A stretch of DNA of 56,458 bases from DAOVFN01 sp964607835 (lineage in GTDB: Archaea; Aenigmatarchaeota; Aenigmatarchaeia; QMZP01). Each line of letters begins with the position of its first letter. Position 1 is the stretch's first letter. Positions 1-15,000 of the stretch are shown one piece after another. The stretch is taken from positions 1-56,458 of the forward strand of contig CAZSLL010000007.1 of the NCBI GenBank assembly GCA_964607835.1, in the 5' to 3' direction. The notes under the pieces are model-generated. The model searched no databases. It worked only from the letters and a program-made list of their open reading frames with translations, and was not told the origin of the DNA. Made by a program: the position numbers and the translations under genes.

Positions 1-3000
1 AACTGGAATGCCCCGGTGCAGGCACTTGACAGGAACCTGGACTCAGGAAACTGGGACGACACTGACATATTCAGTCCCTGCGTGATTAAGGACGATGACG
101 TTTACAGGATGTGGTACAGCGGAGACACAAGCGGTGTGCAGAGGATACTCCACACCAAGACCAGCTTCATAGACTCCAGCGGCAACAGGAACCCGGGCAT
201 GTCCTGGGGCAGCTACCTCCCCACGCTGGAGGACTCGGGGACAGTGGGCTTCCTGGGCAACAACACATATGACTTCGATGGCGGGGACTACATCAGGCTC
301 AGGGAGATTGACCTCACTGGTGAGTGGACCGTGGCCTACTGGTTCAACCAGGACACCAATGACAGGATGACCGTGGGCAAGAACGGCGAGACAGCCAACT
401 ATTTCAGGCACATAAGCGATGGCGCCACGCTGAGGATAAACTACAATGACGACAGCAGCAAAGACCTCTCTGTGGGAGGAAGCCTTAACACGTGGCACCA
501 TCTTGTGGTGACCAGCAACGGCTCCTCGAGCGGGCCAAACATCACGGCCTACCTTGACGGCGAGCTTGTGGACTCCGCCACCCAACCCGACCCAAGGTTC
601 AGGATTGACAACATAGGCTTCCCCTACACCAGCGGCTTGCAGTGGGACGGCGGCCTGGATGAGATAGCGGTGTGGAACCGCACACTCTCGGATGCAGAGG
701 TCTCAGAGATATACGGGAGGCAGGACATGAGGTTCACGGGCAACTACACCTCCCAGGCATTCACGCCAGGCTACAGGGTGGCCTGGACCAACCTTACCTG
801 GCTCAACACCACGGACTCATCCTCCACAATAGAGGTTCGGACCAGGACAAGCAACAAGCTGGACTGCTCCGGTGACTGGACGCCCTGGTCAGAGCCCCGC
901 ACCAACCCCTCCAGCCTCATAAATGTTTCTGCCAACTGCCTTCAGTACAGGGCGGTTTTCACCACCACCAATATGTCAGAGGACAACCAGCTTGAGCTGG
1001 CAAACATGACATTCGGCGACAGGCCCAGCGACTTTGACTGCTGGGACGAGGAGACTGATGACGAGACCAAGCCTCCTCCACCATCCGGCTATGTTGAACA
1101 GAATGTGTACGAGGACACTGACGTGCACTTCTGGGCCAACTTCACCGAGGACCTCACGAGCAAGATAATTGGAAGGACTATAACCAGGGTTGACCTTGAC
1201 AACTACATATACAGGGTGGAGGCAGGTGACATAGACGGGGACTCCAAGCCCGAGCTGGCTGTGGGAAGGCTGAGCGGGGGCAATGAGCTCAGGGTGTACG
1301 AGAATGACGGCACACAGAAATGGGTCAACAACACAGACGGCAGCGTGTACGGCCTGGCCATGGCTGACCTCGATGGTGACGGCAGCCTGGAAGTGGTTTC
1401 AGGCTCCACTGACGGAATGGTAAACGCCTTCGACAGCGCAGGTGACCTCATCTGGCCCTCCAGGTATGATGCCGGAGAGGACGTTCAGGTCCTGGCAGCC
1501 TCTGACGTGGACGGAGACAACACGCCGGATGTCATTGTGGGGACCAGAAACCAGACAGGCCATGAGCTCAGGGTGCTGGACGGCTCTGACGGCACCCTTC
1601 TCTGGAGCGAGGACATGAACGAGTCTGTCTATGACCTGGACGTGGGGGACCTTGACGGAGACGGCGTGGACGACATAGCAGTTGGCATAAAGGATGGCTA
1701 TGTTTATGCATACAACGGTTCCGGAGCAAAGCTCTGGGAATATGCTGCAGGGGGCAAGGTCATGTCAGTGGTCATAGGCGACGTGGGCAGCGACGGAAGC
1801 AACGAGGTCGCCATAGGTCGTGACGTGGGGAGCTATGAGTTCAGGCTCCTTCACGGCAGCAGCGGCACCCTTGACTGGCAGAAAGACCCCGGCAGCAGGG
1901 TGGGATACGAGTGGTTCTCAGAGGAGATAATAGCCATAGGCGACGTTGACTCTGACGGAAGCAATGACGTTGTGTTCGGCTCATGGGACGGATACGTCTA
2001 CGCTTATGACTCCTCAGGAAGCTCCCTGTGGAGCTACAACGCAGACGCCCCTGTTTTCGCCGTGAGCATGGAGGACACTGACGGCGACGGGGGCGTGGAG
2101 GTAGCTGTCACCGTGGATGATGAGGAGAAGGCCCTCAAGGTGGTGGGACCCACGGGCTCATCAGAGTGGTGGATGGGCTTCACAGAGAACATGTTCGACC
2201 TGGAGTCCCATGACATTGACAGTGACGGCATCAAGGACGTGGTCACAGGCTCTTTTGATACCCACGCCTACGCCCTGAGAGGGGCTACGTGCAGGATATG
2301 GTTCAATGACACTGCCACATGGACATACATGAACTGGAGCTATGAGGACAACCTCTGGAGCCACAGCAGGGTTTTCGAAGACCCGAATGAGTACGAGTGG
2401 AACATGTCCTGCTCATTCGGCAACTACCAGTACCAGTACAGGTACTCCAACATAACCATTATGGCTGTGGAGGACCCGCCTGACCCCAAATTTGTTGACC
2501 CCACCCCTGAGAACGAGACCAAGAGGAAGCTTGACTGGATTCACGTGAGGGTGTTCTCTGACAAGGAGATTGGCACGTGCACCCTGAACTGGATAAACAG
2601 CTCAGGCAACGTGAACATAACCATGACCAAGGAGGCATCCGGGGTGTACTGTAATAAGAACATGACCGGACTCGGCAACGAGGACCACTACTTCAGGGCC
2701 TACGTGAGCGACACCTCAGGCAACCTTAACGTCACAGAGGACAGGGAGGTCACCATAGACACAGTCACCCTGGCGCCCAGGTTCATATCACCCACGCTCT
2801 CCAACACATCCACCACCCCCCACAACTGGCTTTACATAAACGTTTCAGGCGGAAAGGCTATTGACACGTGCTACCTTGACTGGCCCGGTTCAGGGAACGA
2901 GAGCATGTTCGTTGACGGCTCATACTGCTACCTTAACAAGACCGGCCTATCTGACAGCTCCTACTATTTCATGGTATGGGCCAACGACACCACGTTCGGG

Positions 3001-6000
3001 AGCTTCAACTCAACAGAAGACAGGGAACTCACAGTGCAGACAGGCCTGGCCGACTGCGTTGGGGCCGCTGTGGGAGACCCTGTGGCCACCTGCCACAAGT
3101 GCGGCGTGGACTATGCCAAGCTCACCATCATAGGCCCGACCGGGACTGGCTCCTACGGCCCCGTGAGCATGGGCTTTGACTCCCAGACCGGAGCCTGCAC
3201 GGCTGCTGACGCCAACAAGACCAACTGGACCTATGACCTGGGATACGCCTTCTGCCCTGCAGAGGGACAGTACAACGGCAGCGTGACCTTCAACGCAGAG
3301 GGCGACACCAACGTTGACGAGAACACCGGAACGGACTGGCCTCTCTACAATATTGTATACGATGACACCCAGGGATGGTGCGAGTGTGCTGATTATGAAT
3401 GGATGACCGCGGCTGACTCAGGGAACGGGGAGTGCTGCGGCGACGACGGGGCCTCTGACACATTCGGCAACGCCACTGACGGCTACACCTGCAGCTACTG
3501 CGACTCCGGGGTCTCAACAACCAACACCCCGCCCAACATACCCGCCACGGGTTCCACCAGTCCTGACTATGCCTATCCAGAGGACAACGTGACCGTGAGC
3601 TCTGTCATAACAGACCCTGACTCTGATGATGTACATGTCCTGGTGTACGACACCCCTGAGAGGGACACCCTGCTCTGCACGGGAAGCACGGTTTCCTCGG
3701 GCCAGTCCTCCTCCTGCAAATTCAGCGCACCTGACGCGGGCTGCATCAACGGCACCTGCGTGCTCTACCTCTACGCCAACGAGTCCACCGTGGACTATTG
3801 CGGGGACACCAAGATGAACGAGAGCTATGGCACAGCAGAGTTCCAGTACGACGCAAGCCCTGAGATAACCGTGATTAACCCTGAAAACACCTCCTACCAG
3901 ACCCAGCTGTTGGACCTCAATGTGAGCACCAAGTACGCCTCCTCTGCCTGCCTCTACAATCTGGACGGGGGAAGCAACACCACCCTGCAGAACGACTCCT
4001 CATCCAACTGGTTCTATGCAATGGACACCGGCGGGAGCGGGCTTTTCGAGCTCCAGGTCTACTGCAACACCACCACAGGGGTCTGGGGTATGGAGACACT
4101 CTGGTTCACTGTGGACAACTCGCCACCAGCCATAACACTTGCCTCTCCCTCCAACAGCTCCTACAGGACCACCTCCATAGACCTCAACGCCTCTGCCAGC
4201 GAGGAGGTTGAGGCCTGGTGGTACGAGCTAAACAATGACGGGGTGAACCGCTCATTCACGCCCAACTCCTCCATAACCACCACCCTGGAGGGCCTCAACA
4301 ACATCACTGTGTGGGCCAACGACAGCGCGGGCAACAACGGCTCCACCTCCCTGGTGTGGTTCACCCTGGACAGGTTCACTCCTCTGATAGACTGGGTTGA
4401 CCCCACCCCCACTGACGGGGTTTACAGAAACAAGAGCTGGGCCCACCTAAACACCACCGTGACAGACAACACCACGACCTCAGCCTTCCTCGACTGGAAC
4501 TACTCCCTGGTGGGATACTGGTCCATGGACCACTACTCCTCTTCCGGGGTTTACGATAACTCCTCCAACAACTGGTTCGGAACCTGGTACGGCGGCCTGG
4601 GGACAGACAACATCACAGAGGGCAGGTTCGGAAAGGGCCTGGACTTCGACGGCTCTGACGACAGGGTTGTGATAAACGGGGACAGTCCTTTCCCGGTGAA
4701 CTTCTCAGATAAAGGACTAACGGTAACTGCCTGGATCAAGACCTCTTCCACAGGGACAAGGAAATCCGTATGGGGAGGCAACGGGAACAGTGCATATTAT
4801 AATCTGAGAGTGGATGACGGGGAAAGGGCAGAGTTCTGGCTGGGATCCAGTCCATCAAATAACCTTGTGGAGGGAACAACCACACTGCAGCCAGGTACCT
4901 GGTACTTCCTGGTGGGTGTGTGGGACCCCTCTGTCCCCGAGCTCAGGGTATACGTTAACGCGACCGAGGAGGACTCCGGCTTCAACGGCAACTACCCGAA
5001 CAACCAACAATATGCCAGGAACTGTATAGGACAGAAGAATAATGACGAGAGGATGCACGGGGTCATTGACGAAGTCCGCATATACAGCAGGGCCCTCTCC
5101 CCAGAGGAAATCAACGCCTCTTATGACAACAGCCTCTACCGCCTCAACGCCAACATCACAGGCCAGGCAGACGGTTTCTACAATTACTCTGCCTACGTCA
5201 TTGACTCAGCAGGCAACATGAACATAACAGGCACCAGGAACGTCACCCTGGACGCCACCAAGCCCGTGATACAGTGGGAGGACCCCACCCCGCCGGACGG
5301 AAACATCACCGGCAACGACTGGGTGTACCTCAACACCACGGTTACTGACACCACAGGAACCTCGGCCTTCTTTGACTGGGACTCCAGCCTCCTGGGCTAC
5401 TGGTCAATGGACTCCTACAACTCCTCAGGGGTCTTCGACAACTCAAGCTACGGCGACTTCATGGCCTTTGATAGCATAACAAGCGCCAACATAACAGAGG
5501 GCCGATTCGGCAACGCCATGGACTTCTCAGGGTGCTCAGGAAACCTCACCGCTGCTGCCTCAGCCTCACTGGGGGACAACGCCAGCTACACTCTGGAGGC
5601 ATGGTTCAAGAGGAACGATGTCTCAGGAAGGGAGGACATCCTGTACGCGTCAGTGGCGGCCAGGCAGCTGGACACCTCCAACTCCGCACTGCAGGGCTCC
5701 ATAAGGAACGGGACCACCTGGACGAGTATAACCGGAGGGACAATAACAGCAGGCCAGTGGCACCACGGGGCCGCGGTCTTCGATGAGGAGAACAGGAACT
5801 TCACCATATACCTGGACGGGGAGCTGGTGAACTACATCGTGCTTACCGGGGGAACCATTGCATCCACCAGTTCATACACCATAGGCGGCGTGCCCAGCCT
5901 GAGTTTCGACGGCTTCATAGACGAGGCCCGGGTACACAGCCGCGCCCTCTCCCATGATGAAATCAGGGCCTCCTACGATAATGATGCAAACCGCCTCGAG

Positions 6001-9000
6001 GGCAACATCACAGGTCTATCAGACGGCTCCCAGAGTTACAGGGCCTTTGCCATCGACAGGGCAGGCAATCTGAACATCACTCCCTCCAGGGACATCACAA
6101 TAGACCTCACCAACCCGGCAGTGACCTGGGAGGACCCCACCCCTGACCCTGACGAGACCATCAAGAATGACTGGGCCTACCTCAACACCACCATAACCGA
6201 CCACTCCATGACATCGGCATTCCTCGACTGGGACTACTCCCTTGTGGGCTACTGGTCAATGGACTCCTACAACTCGACTGCTGTCCTGGACAACTCCACA
6301 CATGACAATGAACTAGTGCTCGACGGGATAACCACGGGAAGCATAACCAAAGGTAAGTTCGGCAACGCCATGGATTTCTCGGGCAGCCTTGGCAACCTCA
6401 CAACCACCCCGTCAAACGGCATACTCGAGGACAACACCAGCTACACCCTGGAGGCCTGGTTCAGGAGGAACGACGTCTCAGGAAGGGAGGACATAATCTA
6501 CGCCTCCCTGTCAGCAAGGCACCTCGATACATATGATGACGAACTTGTCAGCTGGGTCAAGAACGGCTCTACCTGGGTATCTGCTAGAGGCGGCACCATA
6601 ACAGCAGGTCAATGGCACCACGCAGCAACTTCGTATGACGAAGACACAAGAAACCTCACCCTTTATATGGACGGTGATCTTGTGGACTACCTGCTCATTG
6701 GTGATGGGGCTATAGCGTCCAGTGGCAGCGATCAAATAGGCGGGGCAACTACCTATAGCTTCGACGGCCTCATAGACGAGGTTCGTGTGCACAGACGGGC
6801 GCTGAGCCATGACGAGATAAGGGCGTCCTACAACAACAGCATCTACCGCCTGGAGGGGAACATAACCGGCCTTGGCATTGGAAACCACAACTACACAGCC
6901 TACTCAATTGACGAGTTCGGGAACCTGGGAATCACGGGCGAGAGGAACGTTTCCTACTATGTGGACAACGAGCCCCCTGTTATCACAGTATACTCCCCAG
7001 AGAATGCCACATACACATCCGGCTCCATACAGCTTAATGTGTCAGCGGACGACGGCACTGATACCTGGTGGTACGAGCTGAATTCAAACGGCACCAACGT
7101 CACGTTCACCCCCAACTCCACCATATTCACGGGATTTGACGGTCTCAATAACATAACTGTGTGGGCCAACGAGACCAACGGCAACACCAACTCCACCATT
7201 GTCTGGTTCACCCTGGACACCATAAAGCCAGTTATATTGTGGGAGGACCCCACCCCAACTGACGGGCATTCAGGGAGCGAGAACTACGCAGAGCTCAACA
7301 CCACCATACTGGACAACACCACAACGACCGCCCTGCTCGACTGGAACTACTCCCTGGTGGGATACTGGTCCATGGACCACTACAACTCAACAGGGGCATA
7401 CGACAACTCAAGCTATGAGAACTTCGCCACCTACACTAACGGCGTGTCTGATTCAGATATGGAAAGGGGCATGTTCGGCAAATGCGTTTCCCTCGATGGA
7501 AGCTCTTACCTGAACGCTGGCAACGGCAGCAGCTTTGACATAACAGACGAGATAACGGTCTCGTTCTGGATGAAGCACAACTCGGCAAGCCAGAAGCAGA
7601 TACTGCTCGGAAAGGATGATGCCTATGCGTTCTGGTTCAACGGGACTGACGTGAGGTTCGCTGTCTGGATAAGCAGCAACTACAGGGAATCAGGCTACAC
7701 CAGCATAACCATGCAGGAGGGCGAGTGGTACCATGTCACGGGCAGGTTCAACGGAAGCCAGGTCCAGGTATGGGTGGACGGCACCAAGGAGAGCTCAGGG
7801 GACTTCTCAGGAAGCATTGACACCTCTGTCCATGACTTCAGGATAGGCGGGGACATCTCGCTCTGGGAGGACAGGTACTTCAACGGGTACATTGACGAGG
7901 TGGCTGTGCACAGCAGAGCCCTCTCCCCCCAGGAGATAAACGCCTCCTACGACAACAGCCAGTACAGGCTCATGGGAACATTCTCCTCCCTTACTGAGGG
8001 CAGATACGAGTATTACGCATACGCGAATGACAAAGGAGGCAACCTCAACATGACCGGCATGAGGTCATTCAGCATTGACAACAACCCTCCTCACGCGATA
8101 GAGTTCGTGTCCCCGACCCCCAGCAACAACACCCGCCAGACAGGGAACTCCCACGAGATAAACGTGACAGTATCAGACGCCCTGGCTGACATTGACGCCT
8201 GCCTGCTGGACAACGGCACGGCCAACATAACCATGACCATGGAGGGTTCAGGCACTGACGTCTACTGCCACTACACCCTCTCCACTACTGACGGCACTGA
8301 CTACAACCTCACAGTGTGGGCCAATGACACGGGTGGAAACCTCAACCAGTCAGCCCAGCTCAACTTCAGGGAGAACGATGAGCCCTCCATAACAGGCGTT
8401 GACGTGACCCCAGACTCCCCCTCAACCACGGATGACCTGCTCTGCACGGTGTCCGGCTGGTCAGACTCAGAGGGAGACTCCCAGCAGTACTGGTTCTACT
8501 GGTACAGGGATGATGTTCAGCAGATGGCCTTCCTGCAATCCGGGACCACCCACACCCTGCTCTGGGGCAACACCTCCTCGGGTGAGGAGTGGAACTGCAC
8601 GGTCATCCCGTATGACGGATTCGAAAACGGCACGATCATGGACGACACCGTTACCGTGAGCCAGGGATGCGTCATAGACACCCACGTGACCCTGTCAGCA
8701 GACCTTGACTGCACAGGGCACAGGCTCAACATAACCTCCTCTGGCGAGCTCGTTGCGGGGGCCTACAACGTCACGGCTGACAACGCCACAATAAAGGGCA
8801 ACCTTACCTCCACCACAGGAAGCCTCAACTTCACGGACTCCTCTGGCGTCATTGTCTTCTCGGGCTGCAACGTGACCGCAGGCTCAGGGCCTGACTTCCT
8901 GGGCTCCCTGAACGTGGACTCGGGCGGCGAATACAGCGCCACCTCTGATACAACGGAAATCGAGACAGACTGGAACATCTCGGGCACCTTCACCCACAAC

Positions 9001-12000
9001 TCAGGTATCGTGGAGCTCACGGGAACCGAGAACTCTGCCCTAATCGGCACAGATAGCCTTTACACCCTGCTCATAAACAAGGCCGCAACCGCTGACATAT
9101 GCACCCCGCAGAACGCCCTATCCATAAGCAACAACCTCACCATAGAGGAGGGCGAGTTCAACGCCACGGGCTTCACCCACGCGATAGGCGGCTCCCTGAC
9201 CAAGACAGGGGGCTCCCTGAGGCTCTACAGCGATTCATCCTACCTCAACATCGAGGACCACCTAATATCCACGGGCGGGACCCTGACCGACGCCTCTTCC
9301 TCCAGGATATACGTGAAGGGAGACGTCCACATAACAGGGAGCTCGCTAAACATTTATCCAGCAAGGCTATACCTGGACGGCAACAGGAACTCCACCATAT
9401 ACTCACCGGACAGCCAGGTGGGTTATGCCCTTAACATAGAAAAGGACACGGGCTACAAGGTCACTGCAGAAAGCGACCTCAATTACCGGCACCTTTTCCA
9501 CCAGAATGGTTATTTCGATGTGAATGGCCATACTGTTGACGGCTACGGCGTGTACTACGCATACTCGGGGGCAATCCTGATGATGTCCTCAGGGACCCTC
9601 GAGGTTGGTAATAACGGCTACAATGGGGGGACATACAGCCCCTGGTACTGCGGAAACGGCTGGAGCGAGGAGATTTCCGGGGGCACTATCCAGGTCTACG
9701 GCAGCATAAACGGAAACGGCTACGGAACAGCCCACTTCGCCTCGGGCTCTGACTTCACGCCCTCAGGAGGACTGTTCAGGCTCATAGGAACGGACGATGG
9801 AGAGATACAAGTCCTTGAGTCCACGAACTTCGGTTTCCACGACCTGGAGATTGACAGGACTGGCCAATGGGTGAAATGCTCTGAAAATCAGGAAATGGTA
9901 GTAAATAATGATTTCAACATAACAGCCGGAACTTTCATCACCAACGGCAACGATGTTTCCACCGCATACCTCAATGTTTCCTCAGGCGCCTCCCTGAACG
10001 TGACCAACGAGAGCACCCTGACCATGACGGGCAGCCTCATACTCGAAGGCTCGTTCAACGTGAACAACGGAACCGCGAAGAACATCACCCTGAATGGAAC
10101 AAAGTTCACGGTTTCAGGCGAGGCCGTTCGCATCGAGAACTACCTCTCAGAGCCCGCGGACGGCAACGGCATACACAATATCTCCAAGTACGTCAACCTC
10201 ACTGACCTGGGAGGGGGCTCATTCGGTCTTAACGTCTCCTACGAGGACTCTGACCTCGGCTCTGTACCCGAGGCGAGCCTCGAGATGTATAGGCACTCTG
10301 GCAGCTGGGGCCTCGAGGCGGGCTCTGGCGTGGACCAGGAAACCAACACAGTGGAGGCCACAGGCATATCCAGCTTCGGCCTGTTTGCCCCCATGGGCAA
10401 CAACGCCCCCAGTATAACGAGCATAGATGACTCACTGGAGACCCTGGAGCCCACTGACACCCAGACCATAACCCCCTCAGGCCAGGCAGACGCTGACTCA
10501 GACGCCCTTGACATGTACTGCTGCGTGGACGGTTCGGACTCCTGTACCCCCACCGCGGCCAACAACAACTGCACAGGAGGCAACTGGGAGGACCAGGCGT
10601 CCCCCTACGGCTCCATGGATTGCACTTATCCCGCTGGCTCCTCCCAGGGCACTGAATACGTGAGGTGCAGGCTCTATGACGGAAACGATTACTCTTCCAC
10701 GGTATCTGAGAGCTACACCATAGGCCTGGCCGGACCAACCTCGCTTTTGGTTTCCATAAACGATACATATGCCCTGAATGCTGAACTCGGCGGCCTGGCT
10801 CTTTCCTGGACAGATGGCTCCAGCCAGGAGGACGGCTATTACCTCTATCGCTCACAAGACAACTCCTCATGGAGCCTTCTTTCAACAGAGTCTGCCGACA
10901 CTCAATCATACTCTGACATAGACGTGAGCGACAACGCCCTATACCATTACAGGGTAAGGGCATACAAGGGAACCGAGAACTCATCCTACTCAAACGTGGC
11001 CTGGAACATGACTGCTGACAGGACAGGCCCGGAGCAGCCCAATCTCACGGCATCGGCGGACAACTCTGGTAATCAGGTGCTCCTCGACTGGGTCCAGGAG
11101 GATGAAGGGCTCCTGCTTTACGCCCCAATGGAGAACGTGACAGGGGACGGCACAGAGGACTGGAGCAATTACAGCCACTCCATCATCCCCCAGAGCGACC
11201 CTGCCCAGCAGGAGGGGATATTTGGGAACGCTGCAGAGCTTGATGGTAATGATGCATTCAACGTGACAGGCGACCTGGGCAACTCCTCTGAAATGACCCT
11301 CATGATGTGGTTCAACGCCACTGACCACAACAGCGGGACTCAATACCTCGCAGACGGAAGGGCAGGAGGAGGCTCCTGGTGGTTCATATCTGATTATACA
11401 GGAGGCTATTGCGGGGCTGACACCGAGGGCAACCTCTGCTTCGAGAACCTGGTCATGGTGCATTCTGACAACCTGTCCAGCAACGACTGGTACCATGTCG
11501 CTGTCACCCAGGACGGCTCTGCAACCAAGATATACCTGAACGGTGTTCTCATGGAGACAGGCTCGGGCTCTGACCCTGACATAGGGGAGGGCATGAGGAT
11601 AGGCAGCAGGTACACTGACGCCAGCTATTTCGACGGCCTTATTGACGAGGTCAGGGTGTACGGCAAGGTCCTGGGCCACTCTGACATAATCGACGACTAC
11701 CAGTCTGGCCTCATCAACCACGCCCTTTACAGGGCAGAGTCTTATTCAGGGCCCTACTCGTTCGTGAACACATCCTCAAATCTGCTCATCAACCCCGGCT
11801 TCGAGGCAGACTCCACCTGCCTGGAAACCGACCCGACTGGATGGACCCATGTCTCCCCATCAGGCGACTGCTGGGAGGTAGAGAGCGGGGTTGTAAATAG
11901 CGGGTCACAGGCCTTCGGCAACAGCTACGGATGCGACGCTTACTGTGATGACGAGGGCCAGGCAGGCTCATGGCCCGACATCTATGTGTACCAGAATGTG

Positions 12001-15000
12001 AGCGTCTCCGACCCCGGGACTGTATATGCCTCAGCCTATATTTACCTGAGCGGAGACCCATCGACATGCGGTGAATGTGGTGACCCGTATCACTGCATAC
12101 TGGAGGACGATGGAAGGATACACCTCTACGCCTATGATTCTGACGGGAATCTGCTCGATGAGTTCAAGGGAGACTGGGGAGGCGACTACAGATACTCCTC
12201 AGGGTGGAACCTTTTCGAGGAGACCTGGATTCCGCCAGAGGGCACTGCAAAGATAAGGATGCAGGTTGACGGAAGCGATAACAACAACAACTGCCTCACA
12301 GACCCGGGATCAGAAGGGGATTATGACGAATCCGGCATAGGCAATACAGCCCTCTACGTGGATGACGCTGTGCTCTATACGCTCCCTGCGACCAACAATC
12401 TCACAGACACTGAGGCCACGGACACCTCCCCGCCTGACTCTCCCTCTATAGCAGCAACCGCCCACAACCAGACCCAGATAAACATTACCTGGACCAATCC
12501 ACAGGACAACGGAAAGGGTTACTACTATTATCTCTCATCATATGATGATGAGGGAAACATCAACGACTACTTCACTGACTCCAACGTGGTCACCAACACA
12601 GATCTGGACACCGGCTGGTCAAAGGGCTATACGAGCGACATACAATGGAATGACATTGACCCGCCGCTTGGAATCAACGCAGAGGTGGTTAGCTTCGTGG
12701 ACGAGGACAGCTCCGGCTCATGCTATTGGTACAGCTACGGGGACTACGCGCCCCAGGACAATGACACCACCTATGTTGTCTCGCTCTGGGTAAGGACTAA
12801 CAGCTCCTCTGATGTTGAGGTGAGGTTCTACACAGCCGACAATAGCGAGGCAGACAGGACGACGGGAGAATACAGGTATGTCAATGCCTCTGAGGGATGG
12901 AAGCTCCTGGTTTGGGATGCCTTCACGACCGCCGACCCCACTGACAGCGACAGCCTGAGCTTCAATTTCAGGGAGATGGGCACATCAAGGCTCTGGCTTA
13001 GTGCCCCCCAGATGGAGCCGGCTGAATACCCGACTTTCATAGAGAACGACACCGTGACCACCGGCTTCAAGCAGCTGAGAATCCAGACCAACTCAAGCGG
13101 GTCGTGGAGCGACATTGACACCGATTCCTCCAGTCCGTTTGTCCATGGTGGGCTTGACCCGCACACAGAATACTGCTACAGGGCATACTCAGCGGACAAT
13201 GCAGACAACGAGAACCCCACTGTATCGGCCTATACCTGCGCGGAGACCGAAAACTCTGTTCCCTACATGACCGGGATAACCAGCACCAAAGACCCTGTTC
13301 AGGGGGGCTCACAGCAGGAAATCAACGCCACCAGCCCGGAGGACGGGGACTCTGACGCGCTCACCTTTTACTGCTGCCTTGACGACTCAGACACCTGCAC
13401 CCCCACGGAAGCCAACCAGAACTGCACATCAGGGGCCTACAGCTCTGTTGCCAGCCCCTACACGGACATGGGATGCTTCTTCGATGTCCCCCAGTATGAC
13501 GGGACCCATTATGTTCGCTGCAGGCTCTGGGACGGGTACGACTACTCTCCCGAAGCCAACACAACCTCATTCGTCATCGATTCTGCTCCCCCATACTCCA
13601 TTGAGTTCGTGTCCCCGACCCCCAGCAACAACACCCGCCAGACAGGGAACTCCCACGAGATAAACGTGACAGTATCAGACGCCCTGGCTGACATTGACGC
13701 CTGCCTGCTGGACAACGGCACGGCCAACATAACCATGACCATGGAGGGTTCAGGCACTGACGTCTACTGCCACTACACCCTCTCCACTACTGACGGCACT
13801 GACTACAACCTCACAGTGTGGGCCAATGACTCAGTGGGCAACCTCAACCAGTCAGCCCAGCTCAACTTCAGGGAGAACGACGAGCCCTCCATAACAGGCG
13901 TTGACGTGACCCCAGACTCAGCCACCACGGATGATGACCTGCTCTGCACGGTGTCCGGCTGGTCAGACGCTGACGGTGACAGCGAGCAGTACTGGTTCTA
14001 CTGGTACAAGGATGATGTTCAGCAGATGGCCTTCCTCCAGTCCGGGACAACCCACACACTGCTCTCTGGCAACACCTCCTCAGGAGAGGAGTGGAACTGC
14101 ACGGTCATACCATATGATGGCCACGAAAACGGCACCTCCCATGATGACACAGTGACCATAGGCAACAGCCCGCCGAGCCTGGACCAGACCGAGCTCTACC
14201 CCGCTGCCCCTGACACAGCGGACAGCCTTGAGCTCAACGCCACCTGCTCTGACAACGATGCGGGCGACTCGCTGACAGTTTACTGGTACATATGGAAGAA
14301 TGATACCATGGTGTCCGCGCTCACGGGCTCTTCAGGCGTGGCAAACGGTGACGAGGAGCTCGTTTACACCATACTGTCCTCCAACACCTCAAACAACGAG
14401 GAGTGGTGGGCAGAGGTGTGGTGCGATGACGGCACCACCAACACCTCGCACTCAAACACCACAAAGCGATACATAGCCAACACCCCGCCCTATATGCAAA
14501 GCATAAGCGAGTCCGATGACCCCATAAAGGGAGGGGATACCCAGACCATAACCCCATCAGGCCAGACAGATGTTGATGAAGACGCCCTTGACCTCGTGTG
14601 CTGCCAGGACGGTGACGACTCTTGCACCCCCACCACTGGCTCCAACATATGCACGGGCGGGAGCTGGGAGGACCAGGCTTCACCTTACGGCTCCATGGAC
14701 TGTACATTCACAGTCAATTCAGTGGACGACGCCACCTATTATGCAAGGTGCAGGCTCTGGGACGGGTACAGCTACTCCACTCAGGTGAACTCGACCTCAT
14801 TCGTGGTGGACTCCACAGCCCCCACCACCACGGACAACTCCTCATCGACCTGGGCAGACTCGGCCACTATCAGGCTAACCTGCAATGACGGTGCAGGCGT
14901 GGGGTGTGACACCGTTGCCTACTGCATTGACACCGATGGCGGCGGGGCTGACTGCTCTGTGGACACCTATACAGACATATCGGGCGGGATAGTTGATATT

